Shown here: positions 12,501 through 23,117 of the stretch, piece by piece
How positions within the stretch are numbered: position 1 is the stretch's first letter
Layout: every line of letters begins with the position of its first letter
Assembly: GCA_035610365.1 (NCBI GenBank)
Contig: CM069435.1
Coordinates: 60,323,389 to 60,387,388, forward strand
Reading direction: 5' to 3'
Source: Aquatica leii
Lineage: Eukaryota > Arthropoda > Insecta > Coleoptera > Lampyridae
Length of the DNA: 64,000 bases
Made by a program: the position numbers and the translations under genes
The notes under the pieces: model-generated
Databases searched by the model: none
The model's input: the letters and a program-made list of their open reading frames with translations, nothing else
Told to the model about the DNA's origin: nothing

Positions 12501-12909
12501 TGAAAATGTAAGAGACTTTACTTACTTGAGAAGCATGTGGTGTGCCGTTAACTTTGTAAATATTTAACAAGAGTAGTTCGTGCAAGACCAGTGAAAAAAA
12601 ATTTATAATAGTAACGTTTGACAAAAGGTGGCATCATTTTTAATTATTTTATCTTATAATTAAAAACAGTTTTTAACAATAACACTTACTGTAAAAATAG
12701 GTTAAGTAGAAATAATAAAATATTCCTTTTTGCTCCTTTGGTTGAATTTTGCAATTCATTAGATCAATGCCCCAAAAATAAAAAACCATGTAGCATATAA
12801 TTTGCGCCTACAAAGTTTTAAGATTATGTAAATGTATTTATATAACACAAATACTTAATATTGTATAAAAACAAATAGCAATATGAATCGTCTTGTTGCT
12901 AAAACACAT
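6594..12909 (-). CDS. Gene A: four-pass membrane protein, six exons
   Basis: Predicted 262-residue membrane protein; family name not recognised. Minus-strand exons in coding order: 12909-12859, 12807-12690, 7358-7155, 7105-6981, 6934-6715, 6664-6594. Intron phases are 0, 1, 1, 0, 1 and the frame closes exactly at a TAA. Exon 1 reads MCFSNKTIHIAICFYTI. Hydrophobic segments fall near residues 18-32, 106-128, 130-153 and 198-224, giving four passes with a long loop (about 50-105) that holds a conserved Cys and an NST glycosylation site. Shared landmarks with genes B and C are FPE..., a Y-x-PW motif, STY at the end of exon 4 and IN(I)C in the last pass. Oddity: the base string after exon 1 is TTAAGT, not GTAAGT, so normal splicing of exon 1 is doubtful; the gene may be decaying or use another first exon. 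Intron 2 (5.3 kb) holds several transposons. Confidence 0.78.
7370..8060. other. Gene A intron 2, plain AT-rich part
   Basis: Intron sequence just after exon 3 in genomic order. AT-rich, no coding signal, no clear repeat edge. It leads into the piggyBac remnant. Confidence 0.4.
8090..9060 (-). pseudogene. piggyBac transposase remnant
   Basis: Read on the minus strand, about 9060-8760 gives VNPNGNRLFKVYCLFDRLRQ and then LVDKMVMAYKRRK, matching the part of piggyBac transposase around one of the catalytic aspartates (family form DExMxxxKGR; here the acidic pair is altered to DK and KGR to KRR). About 8425-8090 gives RRWYFRVFSQMIDVAVNN and then VRRSRNFIFDPPEKK and HFPLF, matching the late catalytic aspartate segment and the stretch before the Cys-rich tail. 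The pieces are in the right order but not in one frame, and the C-terminal Cys-rich finger is missing. Terminal repeats with TTAA were not found. It lies in intron 2 of gene A on the same strand as that gene. Confidence 0.65.
9205..11385 (+). mobile_element. pogo-like DNA transposon, truncated right end
   Basis: The left part (about 9210-9340) is a GC-rich block, GGTCGGTTAGCCCCGGCCGG followed by CGGCTAGTCTCGGCCACTG, typical of terminal and subterminal sequence of such elements. About 9689-9877 encodes MPKFKEKVTRKGDWDENVIK and a pipsqueak-type helix-turn-helix (VPRSTLQDKLK). Further on are a PCRFN..KKMAGK segment (about 10012), YNADETHNT (about 10217, first catalytic Asp), ERGRNITLMFAMSVTGHFVL, and LILDGHGSHKK (about 10512, second Asp), then SGIYPFN and a Ser/Gln-rich tail. 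Frame changes and a loss after STPP make it inactive. No matching right terminal repeat was seen before the hAT fragment begins. Confidence 0.8.
11386..11896 (+). mobile_element. hAT transposon 3' end with dimerisation domain
   Basis: About 11392-11580 encodes YPTFIKLFKKYNVILSSFAP, VEGMFSMGGQILTPRRNQLS and NLLFLKLN, the C-terminal dimerisation domain of hAT transposases. After the stop come about 300 bases of simple AAGTACTTTTAA-type sequence ending in AACAACACTT, like the subterminal and terminal repeat of many hAT elements. The 5' part is absent, and the fragment abuts the pogo-like element, so one insertion or deletion probably joined them. Confidence 0.75.
11903..12036. mobile_element. 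118-bp hAT MITE with 8-bp target duplication
   Basis: A 118-bp element (11911-12028) starts TAGGGATGG and ends CCATCCCTA (9-bp perfect terminal inverted repeats). It is flanked by the exact 8-bp direct repeat AACGCTAG (11903-11910 and 12029-12036). An 8-bp duplication and TAGGG/CCCTA ends are hallmarks of hAT. The inside is GC-richer (GGGCCGGG, GACCCGACCC) and non-coding. It sits in intron 2 of gene A. Confidence 0.88.
12037..12689. other. Gene A intron 2, right part
   Basis: AT-rich intron sequence between the hAT MITE and the splice donor of exon 2. No coding or repeat signal was recognised. Confidence 0.4.
12859..12909 (-). CDS. Gene A exon 1, donor site lost
   Basis: Seventeen codons starting MC and ending FYTI, the same length and end as exon 1 of genes B, C and D (YTV, YTI, YTI). 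The three paralogs are followed by GTAAGT or GTGAGA; here the six bases after the exon are TTAAGT, so the GT of the donor is absent. A nearby GT four bases on would shift the frame of exon 2. This is either a broken gene, a polymorphism or an assembly error. Confidence 0.65.
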
Positions 12910-13715
12910 TTTACGGAATTGTAATTTGACTGATTTAAATAATAAAACGAAGGAACTGTCAAAAAAATAATATCCAGAATATAATAAAATTCATTAACAA
13001 GGTAATTCGGTGCATTTGTTTTTTCTTTCAGTTTGACGTTAATATATATTAGATTAAAAAATAAAAATAAATACAAGATAATGTTATCACATAAAACAGT
13101 TCAAATAATTTGTTATTTCAAGAACTGCGCATTCTTTCCATGTACACTAAAAATACAAAGTAGAAATAAATAAATACACTGCAAAAAATAAGGTAATTAT
13201 GCAAAACGGTATTCAATTCTTTTAATTTTAGACTAACACAGCTGATTCAAATAACTAAGATAAGCGAGTGAGTGGGCTAACGCTCGACGCATGCTAATTC
13301 TAGACTTCACATTGCATTAAAAGAAGTCCGATATCACTTGAGCTTGTAAATAAATAAAACATCTTCGTTTTAATTGAAACCATATGCACCGAATAAACTT
13401 CGAGCAGAAAGTTTATTTATAGAAACAAGCCTAAGAAGAAAATTGATAACTTAAACCGTAATTATGATTACTATAAACGATGTTTTTTCTATGCAGTAGT
13501 GATACAGTGATAACATACCGGAATCGTTACATTATTTGTTATACGAAGTAAAAAATCATCTAAAATCAATTATCGGCAATCGGCAAATTCTTTACTTTTA
13601 AAGATTTTTTGCTTAAAGTAATATAAAAGAGCAAAAGAAACGTAACAACCGATCATTGCTTTGGATCAATGGATTTTTTAACTAAACAGTAAATATGGAT
13701 ATTTCCATATCTAAA
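12910..13715. other. Upstream region of gene A, AT-rich
   Basis: This sequence lies upstream of the gene A start codon and before the decayed Gypsy copy. No confident promoter element or coding signal was seen. A slightly GC-richer patch near 13260-13330 is not assigned. Confidence 0.4.
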
Positions 13716-13719
13716 ACTA

Positions 13720-14392
13720 TTTAAAAAAATGTATAAAAAATTAAGGTTGCCAATGTTAAATTCAATTCTAAATGAAAATGAATGAATACGGTGAACTCAA
13801 AAAAATCTAATTTTAATGAATACTTGATGGCAATATGATGAGTATTATGTCGCGAGATGGTATGTAATTATTAGGAAGTTAGAATAACCGGAGTTGACAC
13901 TGGAACTAAGAGATTACTAGGTTTTACCAGTATTAAAACTATTATGTCACTATCAACAGGAATAAACGACTCCACATATAAACACTTTTTGAATATGAGG
14001 TGCGAGACGGTGATGGCGATTTCAATGAATCAACGGTATATGAATGAAGCGGATTCAGGTGAATCGCAACAAAGTCGTAACTAACAAATCTTCAGGTCGT
14101 TCGAACGGTCCAGGTAACAGCGGTCGTCAAGAAAACAATAAATTACACTAATCAGATTCGCTTTACAGAACGGTTCTTGGGATAAGAAGATATTTCGAAA
14201 ACAGATCTCAAAAAAATAGTGTTTTTCCAAACCTCATGTAGCCGTTTGATTTGACACTTGATTAACTTTGTGGCGGGGATTACCTTACGCATCGTTCTAG
14301 ATTTAATGGGAAACTATGATTTAGATAAAAGCTCATACGCAATTTTAAAAATCATTTACTAAAAATTGTTTTCAGGATTTCTTATCGTTACA
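13720..14392 (-). repeat. LTR (3' in element orientation)
   Basis: The left of two direct LTR copies. It shares with the right copy the blocks GTTGCCAA.GTTAAA, ATTAAAAC..TTATG.CACTA, AAGGTGC.AGACGGTGATG-like and CAGGTAACAGCGGTCGTCAA. The left edge is uncertain by about 30 bases. Confidence 0.8.
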
Positions 14393-17300
14393 TATCATCC
14401 TTCCCTGGGAGAAGAAGATGACAAAAAGGCCAACGGGTACAAACCTAAAAAGACTTGTAGTTACGGTTTTTTGAGGTCCTTTAAGTGGACGCGGTCTATG
14501 GTTCATCAAAAATTAGGTTACCTAAGTTCCACAATAACAGGTGAAATAATGTGATGAATTTGAAACAGGCTTGAGTACGTCGGTACTAATTTTGAACTTT
14601 CTTGCAGACCATTTTTCCATTTTGTTTTACAAAAGTTTGGGCCAAATTATCTAGTAACCTAAAAAAGGTCTTGCAATTTACAGATCTTTTGGACACGTAT
14701 ACATATATATGGTTCTTCAGACGTTTCTTGATTGTTGGCTGGTTTCTGGTGCCACCAATTCTTTACCAAAGTTAAAGAAGGTCAGAGTAAATTCTGTAGA
14801 AAAGTGATGTGAATTGTTGATGGCAACACCAATTTCGGAAAATATGTTGATCCCAGTTTCATTAGTCTGGTCCTGTAATTTCGGCAATCAACGTTTCTAT
14901 CATCTTACTCATACGTTCTACAAAGTTAACTTAGGGTGAATACGGAGGAGTGGAATTTTAATTGAACCAACTATTTCCATTATTAGTCAAGACAATCTTA
15001 GAGTACCATTCCTACTCTTGTTATGCATTTATTGCAGGTTGAGCATCTCTAAACATATGTTCTTATATTTCTGGAGATTCCGGGCTAGTAATATTGTTGA
15101 AAAACGCAATTTAAAGTTTTGGCTATGCTTAAGTGTTCGGCAATGTCAGCGTCGTGACTTTCGGTTAGAACTTAGCGGCGTTGAGATTTCGCCACGCATA
15201 GGTTTCTACTGATGTGTAGTGGTTTGCCTACTTCGGGATTATTTACGGGAAAACTTTTATATCTGTTGTTTTGTTCATTTTTATATTTGGGTTACTGGTG
15301 AGGATTAGCTAATACCTTCTTTTTCAACTGGTCGCACCAGGTATCCGAAACGGGCTAGTCGGCTAGAGCGGCGATAGGGCATGCTGTGCCGTTTTTGTAT
15401 CGACGGAATAAAGTTGCAGTTCTAACATCTGTCAAGCAAGATGCGAGGTCGGATTGGCTATCGTCTTAAGCGACTTTAGACTGCGGTGATTGTTGACCCC
15501 TTGGAATGAATATCCTTCTAGATGTTCTTTGAGTTTTTTGACCACCCATACCGCAGCAGGACATTCGATCTCAATGAATAATTTTTTACAAGGGCGGTGA
15601 GTGCTCGACTTATGCATGGTATCACTCGTTTCTGATTTTCCTGGTTTTGCGTGAGTAGTGATCCAAGTTTAATAATGGCCCGGAAGACGTTCTTATCTTA
15701 ATAATGGCGTCTATTTGCAGTACAAACGGTACTTAAAAATCCGGACACGCTAGGATTGGAGCTCTTGTAAGAGCAACTTTGAGATCGGTGAAGGTTTTTT
15801 CTTAAACGTGAATTAGACGTTAAAACACAGCTTGCAGATTGTCTAAGTGTTTCTGAAATGTCAATCTTAAAACCATTTATTATATAGTTGAAGTACGCAA
15901 CACTTTTGTATTTATTTCGGATCCAATTACTTCATCGCGCAGTTACTGAAACGTGCCCGGTGCTGAATGGAGGCTGAACGGCATGACGCGAAACTAGAAT
16001 AATTCTTTTCCGATTACCGTAAACGCGGTGCGGTTATCGGTCTGCTTTAGGGTTCCAAAAGAATCTGCCAGTACCCATCATTTAAATTGATTGTGCTAAT
16101 ATATTTAACCTCTCGTAGTTTGTCTAACATTTTTTTGATAAACGGGATTGGATACGGGCTTTTAACTGTTAGCTCGTTAATTTGTCGCAAGTTGAAAGAA
16201 ACGATATTTTCCTGCTGGTTTTTGTACCAGAACTACTGCGGAGTTCCATAGACTCGACTGACTTGAAATCACTTGTTTTTCTAGCATTCTGTCTAACTCT
16301 TGGGATAATACCGCTGCTTTATTGTTTGGGTTTTAACACTATATCACTTTATATAAGTCTTTCGAAGATTTTTCCTCATGTCTCACAAGGGATACGAGAC
16401 CTGATGTAGTTTCTAGATGCGCTAGTATTCATTAGCGCATTAAAGTTATAACCAAAGATGACGATTGGAGCAAACGATTGCGAGTCGAAACGAGCGAGAG
16501 TTGGAAGATGGGTTGGTGTATTAGAGTAGAATTGACGTACCGTTTTTAACCTTTGTAACTAACCGGGGTTTTTCTACGCTAGTTGGTCGGATTTGTTTGC
16601 CAATCGAGAACACAAACAGTCACGAGAGTAGACTCAATTTTTACTGCATCTTGAGTCTAAAACGTCGTCGATATTGGGTTTTAAAATACTTTTCTAATTG
16701 CATCTCCACCATATGTTTGTTTGGTTATATGGTTTGGAGCGGTCGGCAGGAGCTAGTTCTTGTATTTCTGTGGTTAGAAGTATTTTGTTCCGACTTACGG
16801 CTATTTCAGTGCGAACCAACGGTGGTTCTTAGAGTTTTGACTGCATTAATGCTTCATACTCTCTGGCCACGGCTTTTAATTCGGCGCGGTTGAAAAAGTT
16901 TTCTCTTTGTACGTATAATTTGTACAAAGGGTAGAGATTTTTATAGGTACTTTCCGATTTGTTGTCTGACGACGTTTGTCCGTGGCGTTATATCAGCTTC
17001 CTTATTGCGTTGATGTATTCCATTGCTTTTTTGCCAACTTTCTGTAGCCGGTTTCGGACTGTTTCTTCGGTTTGGTAGCAATATCTGGAACCTACAAAAT
17101 TAATCTTGAAATGGTTGACAAAATCTTTCCGTTGAACTTTGTTATTCCTGTACCAAAATAGTACGTCATCTTTGAATAATTCTGGCAGTGCTTGCAATAA
17201 CACGGTTTTAGAGATTCCGTAACAGGTTTTCAATTCTTGGATGCGTTCTAGAAAAAAAATATGGTTGGTCTTCTTATCGTATTTATTGCCCCATTTGCGG

Positions 17301-18239
17301 ACATAATCGCATAGTGCTGTAAAATTCCTGTCCTGGTATCATTATTACGAGATTTGGGAATTAGGGCCTCGAAGTATCTTGATTTCTAAGATACGTCAAA
17401 GTGCTTGTAGCGCATTTTCCGGTACGTAAAACCGTGCTTTTAATTTATTACGGTCTCCGCTTGTATCGAGTTTATAAGCTTGTAGTCAATTAATTAATTG
17501 TTTTTTTTATATTACAGATCCAACTGAAAAGTCTTGTGTACAGAATTTTTTTCTTAAATTATTTGGACAGGTTCAGATATCGTGGATTATTCGGTTCAAG
17601 TATGTTGTGCGTAAAACAAAACATCTAAAAAAATACGGTTAATAATTATTTACTTACCGGTTCTCCAGGATTCTAAGGTTCATAAGCTCAAGCGTCAAAA
17701 TGTTACCTCGGGTAACTGAGTTGAGATTTAAGTAATAATTAAGAAAAGAAAACAAATACATGTACTTGTTTATATAAATACAAAGAAAACGTTAAATTAC
17801 AAAATAAACTTCTAAAATAAAATAATTCGCTACGGTTGTTGGCTCCTGTATACCGATTTTTTTCAACTTAAGTGAGATTCCACCATCTAGCGGCGTTTAC
17901 GGCAAACATTGGTTGTCAGCTCTAAAAACAAAGTTATAACATGGCCTCAATCTATTTCATTTTTAATTGCAGTTTTTTAATGTTTAATTCTAGGTTAACG
18001 GTGAGGTGTTGTAAATTTAACTTATTTAGTAGAGAGCAGAATTAACAAAAAATCAGGAAAAGGACAGCTAAGCAATAACAAATCTTAAAAGTTGAGTGCG
18101 GACTTTGACCTGCCGTGTTTCATAATCAAACAATTTTCTAGAATTAATTACGACACCAACGATTAATTAATTTTATAGACAGATGCAGGCTGTTGTTGCA
18201 AACAACTTCTAATTGAACGGACGTTGATCGAACCACTAA

Positions 18240-18897
18240 TGAAATTAAAAACGTCGTTTAAATAAAAAATCAAAGTTGCCAAAGTTAAAATCAATTCTAT
18301 AGGAAAACTAATGAATACGGAATACTCAGGAAAATCAAAAAAAAGTTTTAATGCATACTCGATAGCAATCTGGTGGTTGACGGTAGCTGTTTATTTTATA
18401 ACTCGTTCAGTTACATAAAGTTCTGGTTTGACATACTAAAATGAAATAAAACTAAGTAACTACGCAATCTCTAGGCCGGGATTACCAAACCGCGCAAAGA
18501 TTGATAGTTTTAAGCAAGGGCCTTTATGCAACTATTAGAAAGTAAGAAAAAAGTATTAAAACCGTTATGCCACTACCAACAAGACTAAACGAATACACGA
18601 CTTTACAAATTAAACACTTAGTAAATATAAGGTGCAAGACGGTGATGATGATTTCAATGAATCGACGGTAAATTTATGAAGCAAGTTTATGTAAATTGCA
18701 GCGTAGTTGTGATCAACAAATTTTTGGGTCGTTCGAAAGGTTCAGGTAACAGCGGTCGTCAACAAAACAAAAAATTACTATTTATGTTTGGTTTACAGTA
18801 AAGTAGAGAACGGTTTGTGGGATGAAAAACCTTTAAAATTTTAACAATTATTTAAACATTTCCTAGAAATTGTTTTTCAGGATTTTGTACCGTTACA
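18240..18897 (-). repeat. LTR (5' in element orientation)
   Basis: The right partner of the LTR pair, collinear with the left copy over its whole length but visibly diverged. Its low-coordinate edge is set by a primer-binding-site-like stretch just below it. Confidence 0.8.
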
Positions 18898-21800
18898 GTT
18901 CTAATGTCCAATCAAATAATTTATGTTTTTTACTTTACGTTATTACTACAAAAAAACAGTTTCCTATATACATCATTTGTCGTATACAAAATAATTAACA
19001 AACGGTTTTGAAGATTGCTGTACCAGTGTTCTTCGTAAATTCCAATTTTGTTTTAATTATTTTTTTTCGAATTGCTTTATTACCAAAAACAAAGTTTAGT
19101 ACGAAAAACTACATCATTTTTATTATTTTTAATAAATTTTGAATCTAGTTTCCATTAAGTCGGGTTTTCGGTTTATGAACGTCATAGAAACTACGTAAGC
19201 TTTCTTCATTAGCAAAACCTAGAAAACAATAAAAAAATTAAAAACGTACATTCTGATCTTACGCTCTTTGACTAACTTTTTTTCAAATACTACAACTTTT
19301 ATTACATTTTTGGTCGTTTTATTGTTGTGTTTGATTTGCATTACTAAAAACTGCTTAAAAGAAATCATAAAAATTTTGTGAAAATACTTTTTTTTGCAAT
19401 TTTAATCATTTACATTTATGAGTAACTAAACCTTCCTGCCAAATTTGTTTACAAAATCCCCAGCTTTTCTTGGTGTTGCAATATCACAAAGTATATTTCA
19501 TACATGTAGACACAAGAAAAGCGACCATAACTGTTTCATACTATACACATATTGTAGTTGTGTAAACCAGGTTTAACACTATTACTACACAGGTCCTAAA
19601 CATTCTAGATAAATTTTATTTAGCATTGTTTCAAATTATAATGCAATTTCATCTGTGTCAATTGGAATTTTAACAAAATCTTCAAGTTTATTATAAATTT
19701 CTACGTATTCTTAAAACATCTGTTAATCATTTTTTTACACTAGACTTAAGTTAACCTTATTTTTAAGCATATTTTATAATGTTGCTTAAGTATTACTTTA
19801 ATTTTGTCAGAATAAATTTAATGTGAAGGTAAGCATTAATTTAATTTCAAAAAAGTTATTTATGAACACCAGAGAATAATATAAAATTAATGAGTTATAA
19901 TTACACATTGTTGATGTTTAACATTCGACTAAAAATTAAAAATTACCTTTTCAAGACTTTAATATAATTTTTCAACTGTAGGTAAATTTAGGTCAAAACA
20001 TATTACAATAAACATTTTAACAATAATTGACTAGAGTCTTATTAATTAACATATTTTTATTTGATTATTTAAAATAAACAATCCTAACATAAAACAAATA
20101 ATATAAGTTTAAATGGTTTAACAACATCAATTTAAAACAAATTTAAAATTGCTTTAAGTATTAAGTATTTTATAAATACTTAAGTTTACATGTTGTTTCC
20201 ATCGAGTCGGCTTTCTGGTAATAGAAAGGCTATTAAAGTAGTTAATGTCAAAAACTTTCCGTAACTTAAGCGCTTCTATTAACTACCACAGAATATTTTC
20301 GGAAAAGCCTTCTGAGAACTACAGGTCGTATATACTTAAAAACTTTCGTTTCAAAAATAATTCTTTTCTATTTCAAATTTTGACGTATAATCTTCTAAAA
20401 CGGATACCTAAAAAACAGAATGAACTGAACAAAAATGCAATAAAAAAATATGACGCACAATAGATATCTCCAAAAAAAAGATTGTTGTCGCCGATGTCAA
20501 CAAAAAAATCATAATCTAAACTAATGTAAAATAAACAGTGCTTACTTGGAATTAAAGCAACATTAAATGGCTATTTAAATCTTTATAACTAAAACGAAAT
20601 ATTAATGACTGACAGAACTAGTAAATTAAAATTTTATCTTAGTTTATAACAACAATAATAGATCTAAATAAACTCAAATACATTTGTACTTAACAATTAC
20701 TTATAAAATAAAATTAGATTTAAAGTAAATTTAAAAACGTCAAATGACTTTAAAATTACAATGTAAAATTGTGTTAAAGTACCACTATTGAATAAAAACT
20801 AAATGTTAATAAACAAAATAAACCAAAATACCTGATCCTTCACAAAAGGAATAGTACGAAAATCAAACAAAGGTTACAGCATGAAGTTTATAACAAAAAA
20901 TAGATAGAAATTAACTAATAAAATTAAGAAAAGTTAACTTTGGTTAAAAGAAAATGAAATGGCAATTCATATAATGAATAATTAACTTAATAAACAGTTG
21001 TAATAAAAATAACAAGTTAAAAAGAAAGGATGTAAAATGTGTCAATGTTGTAACTGGAACTTGAAAACTTTGGTTACCAAATTGAAAAAGTTTAAGCTCG
21101 ATAGATCCATTTTATTTTCTCGGTTTGCTTTACTTTCTACTGCAAAATTAAATGTTTGTATTTTTTACTAAACATATTTTACTAAAATATTTGATACAAT
21201 AAAAAAATTGTCTTTTTACTGTACCTTTTACTAGACATTTTTCTAAAATTACGCTGCATCTTTTTGGTTCTATGAAGCATTTATTTTTGCGTTAAATTTT
21301 CAACTTTTAATTTTATCTTACAGGTTAACTTTATTTCAATATATAATTGAAAACAAAAATTACGTTTTCATTTTACGATTTTTTAAATTTTTAGATAAAT
21401 TAAAAGTTATTCTTTTGTATAAAAATTTAGTAACAATAAGAAGGTTTATAATAATTGTTGGTTGACTATTTTTATTTTAAAGCGTAACTTGGAAATTTTT
21501 TAAACAAAACAACAAAAGAATGAATGCGAAAAAGTTAATTGATTAAGAGCTCTGTTACATTTGAACAATTTAACATTTATTAAACATTCATACATTTACA
21601 TAAAAAACAAAATTTTACACACAAAATAGATTCGTAATAAAACAAACAATTGCGAAATTTAAAAATAAAATAGATTTTAATGAAAAGTAACAATGCAATA
21701 AAATTTAAAGTAAAATTAAGTTTGTTTGAATGTATTAAACAATGTTGCTTGATGCGAAGTAATAACATTCTGCTGAACTTTATTATTTTGAAATGAATAT

Positions 21801-23117
21801 ACACGTGTATATTCATTTCAAAATAATAAACAATGAAAGTTCAGCAGAATGTTATTACTTCGCAAAATTAAGTTTGTTTAAAAAGTTAATTAAAACAACT
21901 AATGTGACTAAAGTAGTTATAAAAACAATACAAACGAGATTCGACTAATTATATTTTAATTCAATCGAGGGCACATTGATTTGTACCTTTAATTTTTGCT
22001 TTAAATTCTTTTAAATGTTTTAAATTAAAATTCAGCTCTATCATTAAATAAAACAATTTTCTTGTACAAAATGCAATACCACGGGTTTTAAACGTCTACA
22101 GGCGCAAAATTGCAACGACAGCAAAATATAGCACTATTAACGGTAATAACATAAACAAAAGACCACAATATTAAGTTTATGTTATCTCAAAAATTAAATA
22201 TAAACGACAGTTGGAAGTAATAAATCAAAAAACTGCACTGACAAAGTATGACAATAAAATAGATCTAAATGACTCAAGTACAACTGTCTACAGTATGTAC
22301 ATTATAAATCAAGAATTAAAATTAAGATGAAGTTAAAATCAAAAAATAACGTCGATATTTTAGTGCAAAATTACTAAAATGATCTAACATAAAATGCAAT
22401 AGATAAAACAAATCAAATTTAGATAAATTTAGATTACGCCCAGGAATCAAACAAAGGTAACAACAAAAAACGTTCTATAAAGGAGTTAAAGGCAATATTT
22501 GTAGAATAGTTGTAAAAAGATAACGTAGTATCACTAACAATAAAGACTTACTAAAAAATGTTATAATGGATACGTAATAAAGAAATGCATTAAAAATAAA
22601 TAAATGAGTCAATCGAGGAGTCAATGTACTTAAATATTTCATTAACTAAAAATAATGACTTATATGGTAAATACAGTAACTAACAGACTCAGTAAACAAA
22701 AAACTACTAAAATCTCCTCTGTTCCGAAATATTAAAATTATTACAACATTTGGAAAACGAATTAAAGTTAATTAACTAATATTGTTTAAAATAATGTAGT
22801 ATCAACCAAATTACGTTAGTTCTAAACCAATTTGAAACAAAAATTAAAAATCAATACAATAAAAAAACAAAGTAAGCATTGGTAATTACAATTATGAAAC
22901 GCCATAGAAAAATGTGACATTTTAATAATTAAAATTAGCATGCAAATGTCACAATTTTTGAAAACTAGAAAAAATAATATGCGTGAGAAAAAAATGTTGG
23001 TAACTTTATGACATTTATGCATGCCACTGTGTAAACGTTAGATTTGAAAGCGCCTGTATTGTTAGAGGTACTTAAAAAATTTTAGTAAAGAAAACATCGG
23101 AATTATTTCTTCTAAAA
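18898..23117. other. Very AT-rich intergenic stretch
   Basis: About 4.2 kb between the old Gypsy copy and the first exon of gene B. It is dominated by A and T runs with many short chance frames. Apart from the palindrome at 21.75-21.86 kb, no coding, RNA or transposon signature was recognised. It separates two divergently transcribed paralogs (A and B), so it should include the gene B promoter near its right end. Confidence 0.5.
21712..21879. repeat. Long near-perfect palindrome with flanking direct repeat
   Basis: The left arm 21754-21804 and right arm 21805-21863 are reverse complements over at least 50 bp, except for an 8-base extra block in the right arm. There is no spacer: the centre is ACAC|GTGT. 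A 16-bp direct repeat, AAAATTAAGTTTGTTT, lies at 21712-21727 and again directly after the right arm at 21864-21879. Such a snapback structure can come from template switching in replication, a foldback element, or a sequencing or assembly artefact. Confidence 0.85.

Larger units (their letters stand above)
13720..18897 (-). mobile_element. Old Ty3/Gypsy element with both LTRs
   Basis: Two direct repeats of about 620-670 bp (about 13720-14392 and 18240-18897) bracket an interior with retrotransposon remains on the minus strand. The repeats share blocks such as CAGGTAACAGCGGTCGTCAA and end in GTTACA, giving TG...CA ends in element orientation. Reading on the minus strand, Gag lies near 17500-16950 (LPELFKDDVLFWYRNNK is clear), reverse transcriptase near 16400-15900 (a DGYWQI-type motif) and the rest of Pol toward 14400. 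A primer-site-like TGGTTCGATCAACG lies near 18218-18235. The element is heavily broken (well over ten breaks) and the LTRs differ by many substitutions and small indels, so it is old. It is a different family from the copy at the left edge. Confidence 0.85.

Noticed and set aside
21580-21816. 78-codon minus-strand frame
   Set aside because: It runs into the palindrome, is made of Phe, Ile, Leu and Lys as expected from AT-rich DNA, and has no domain or splice context.
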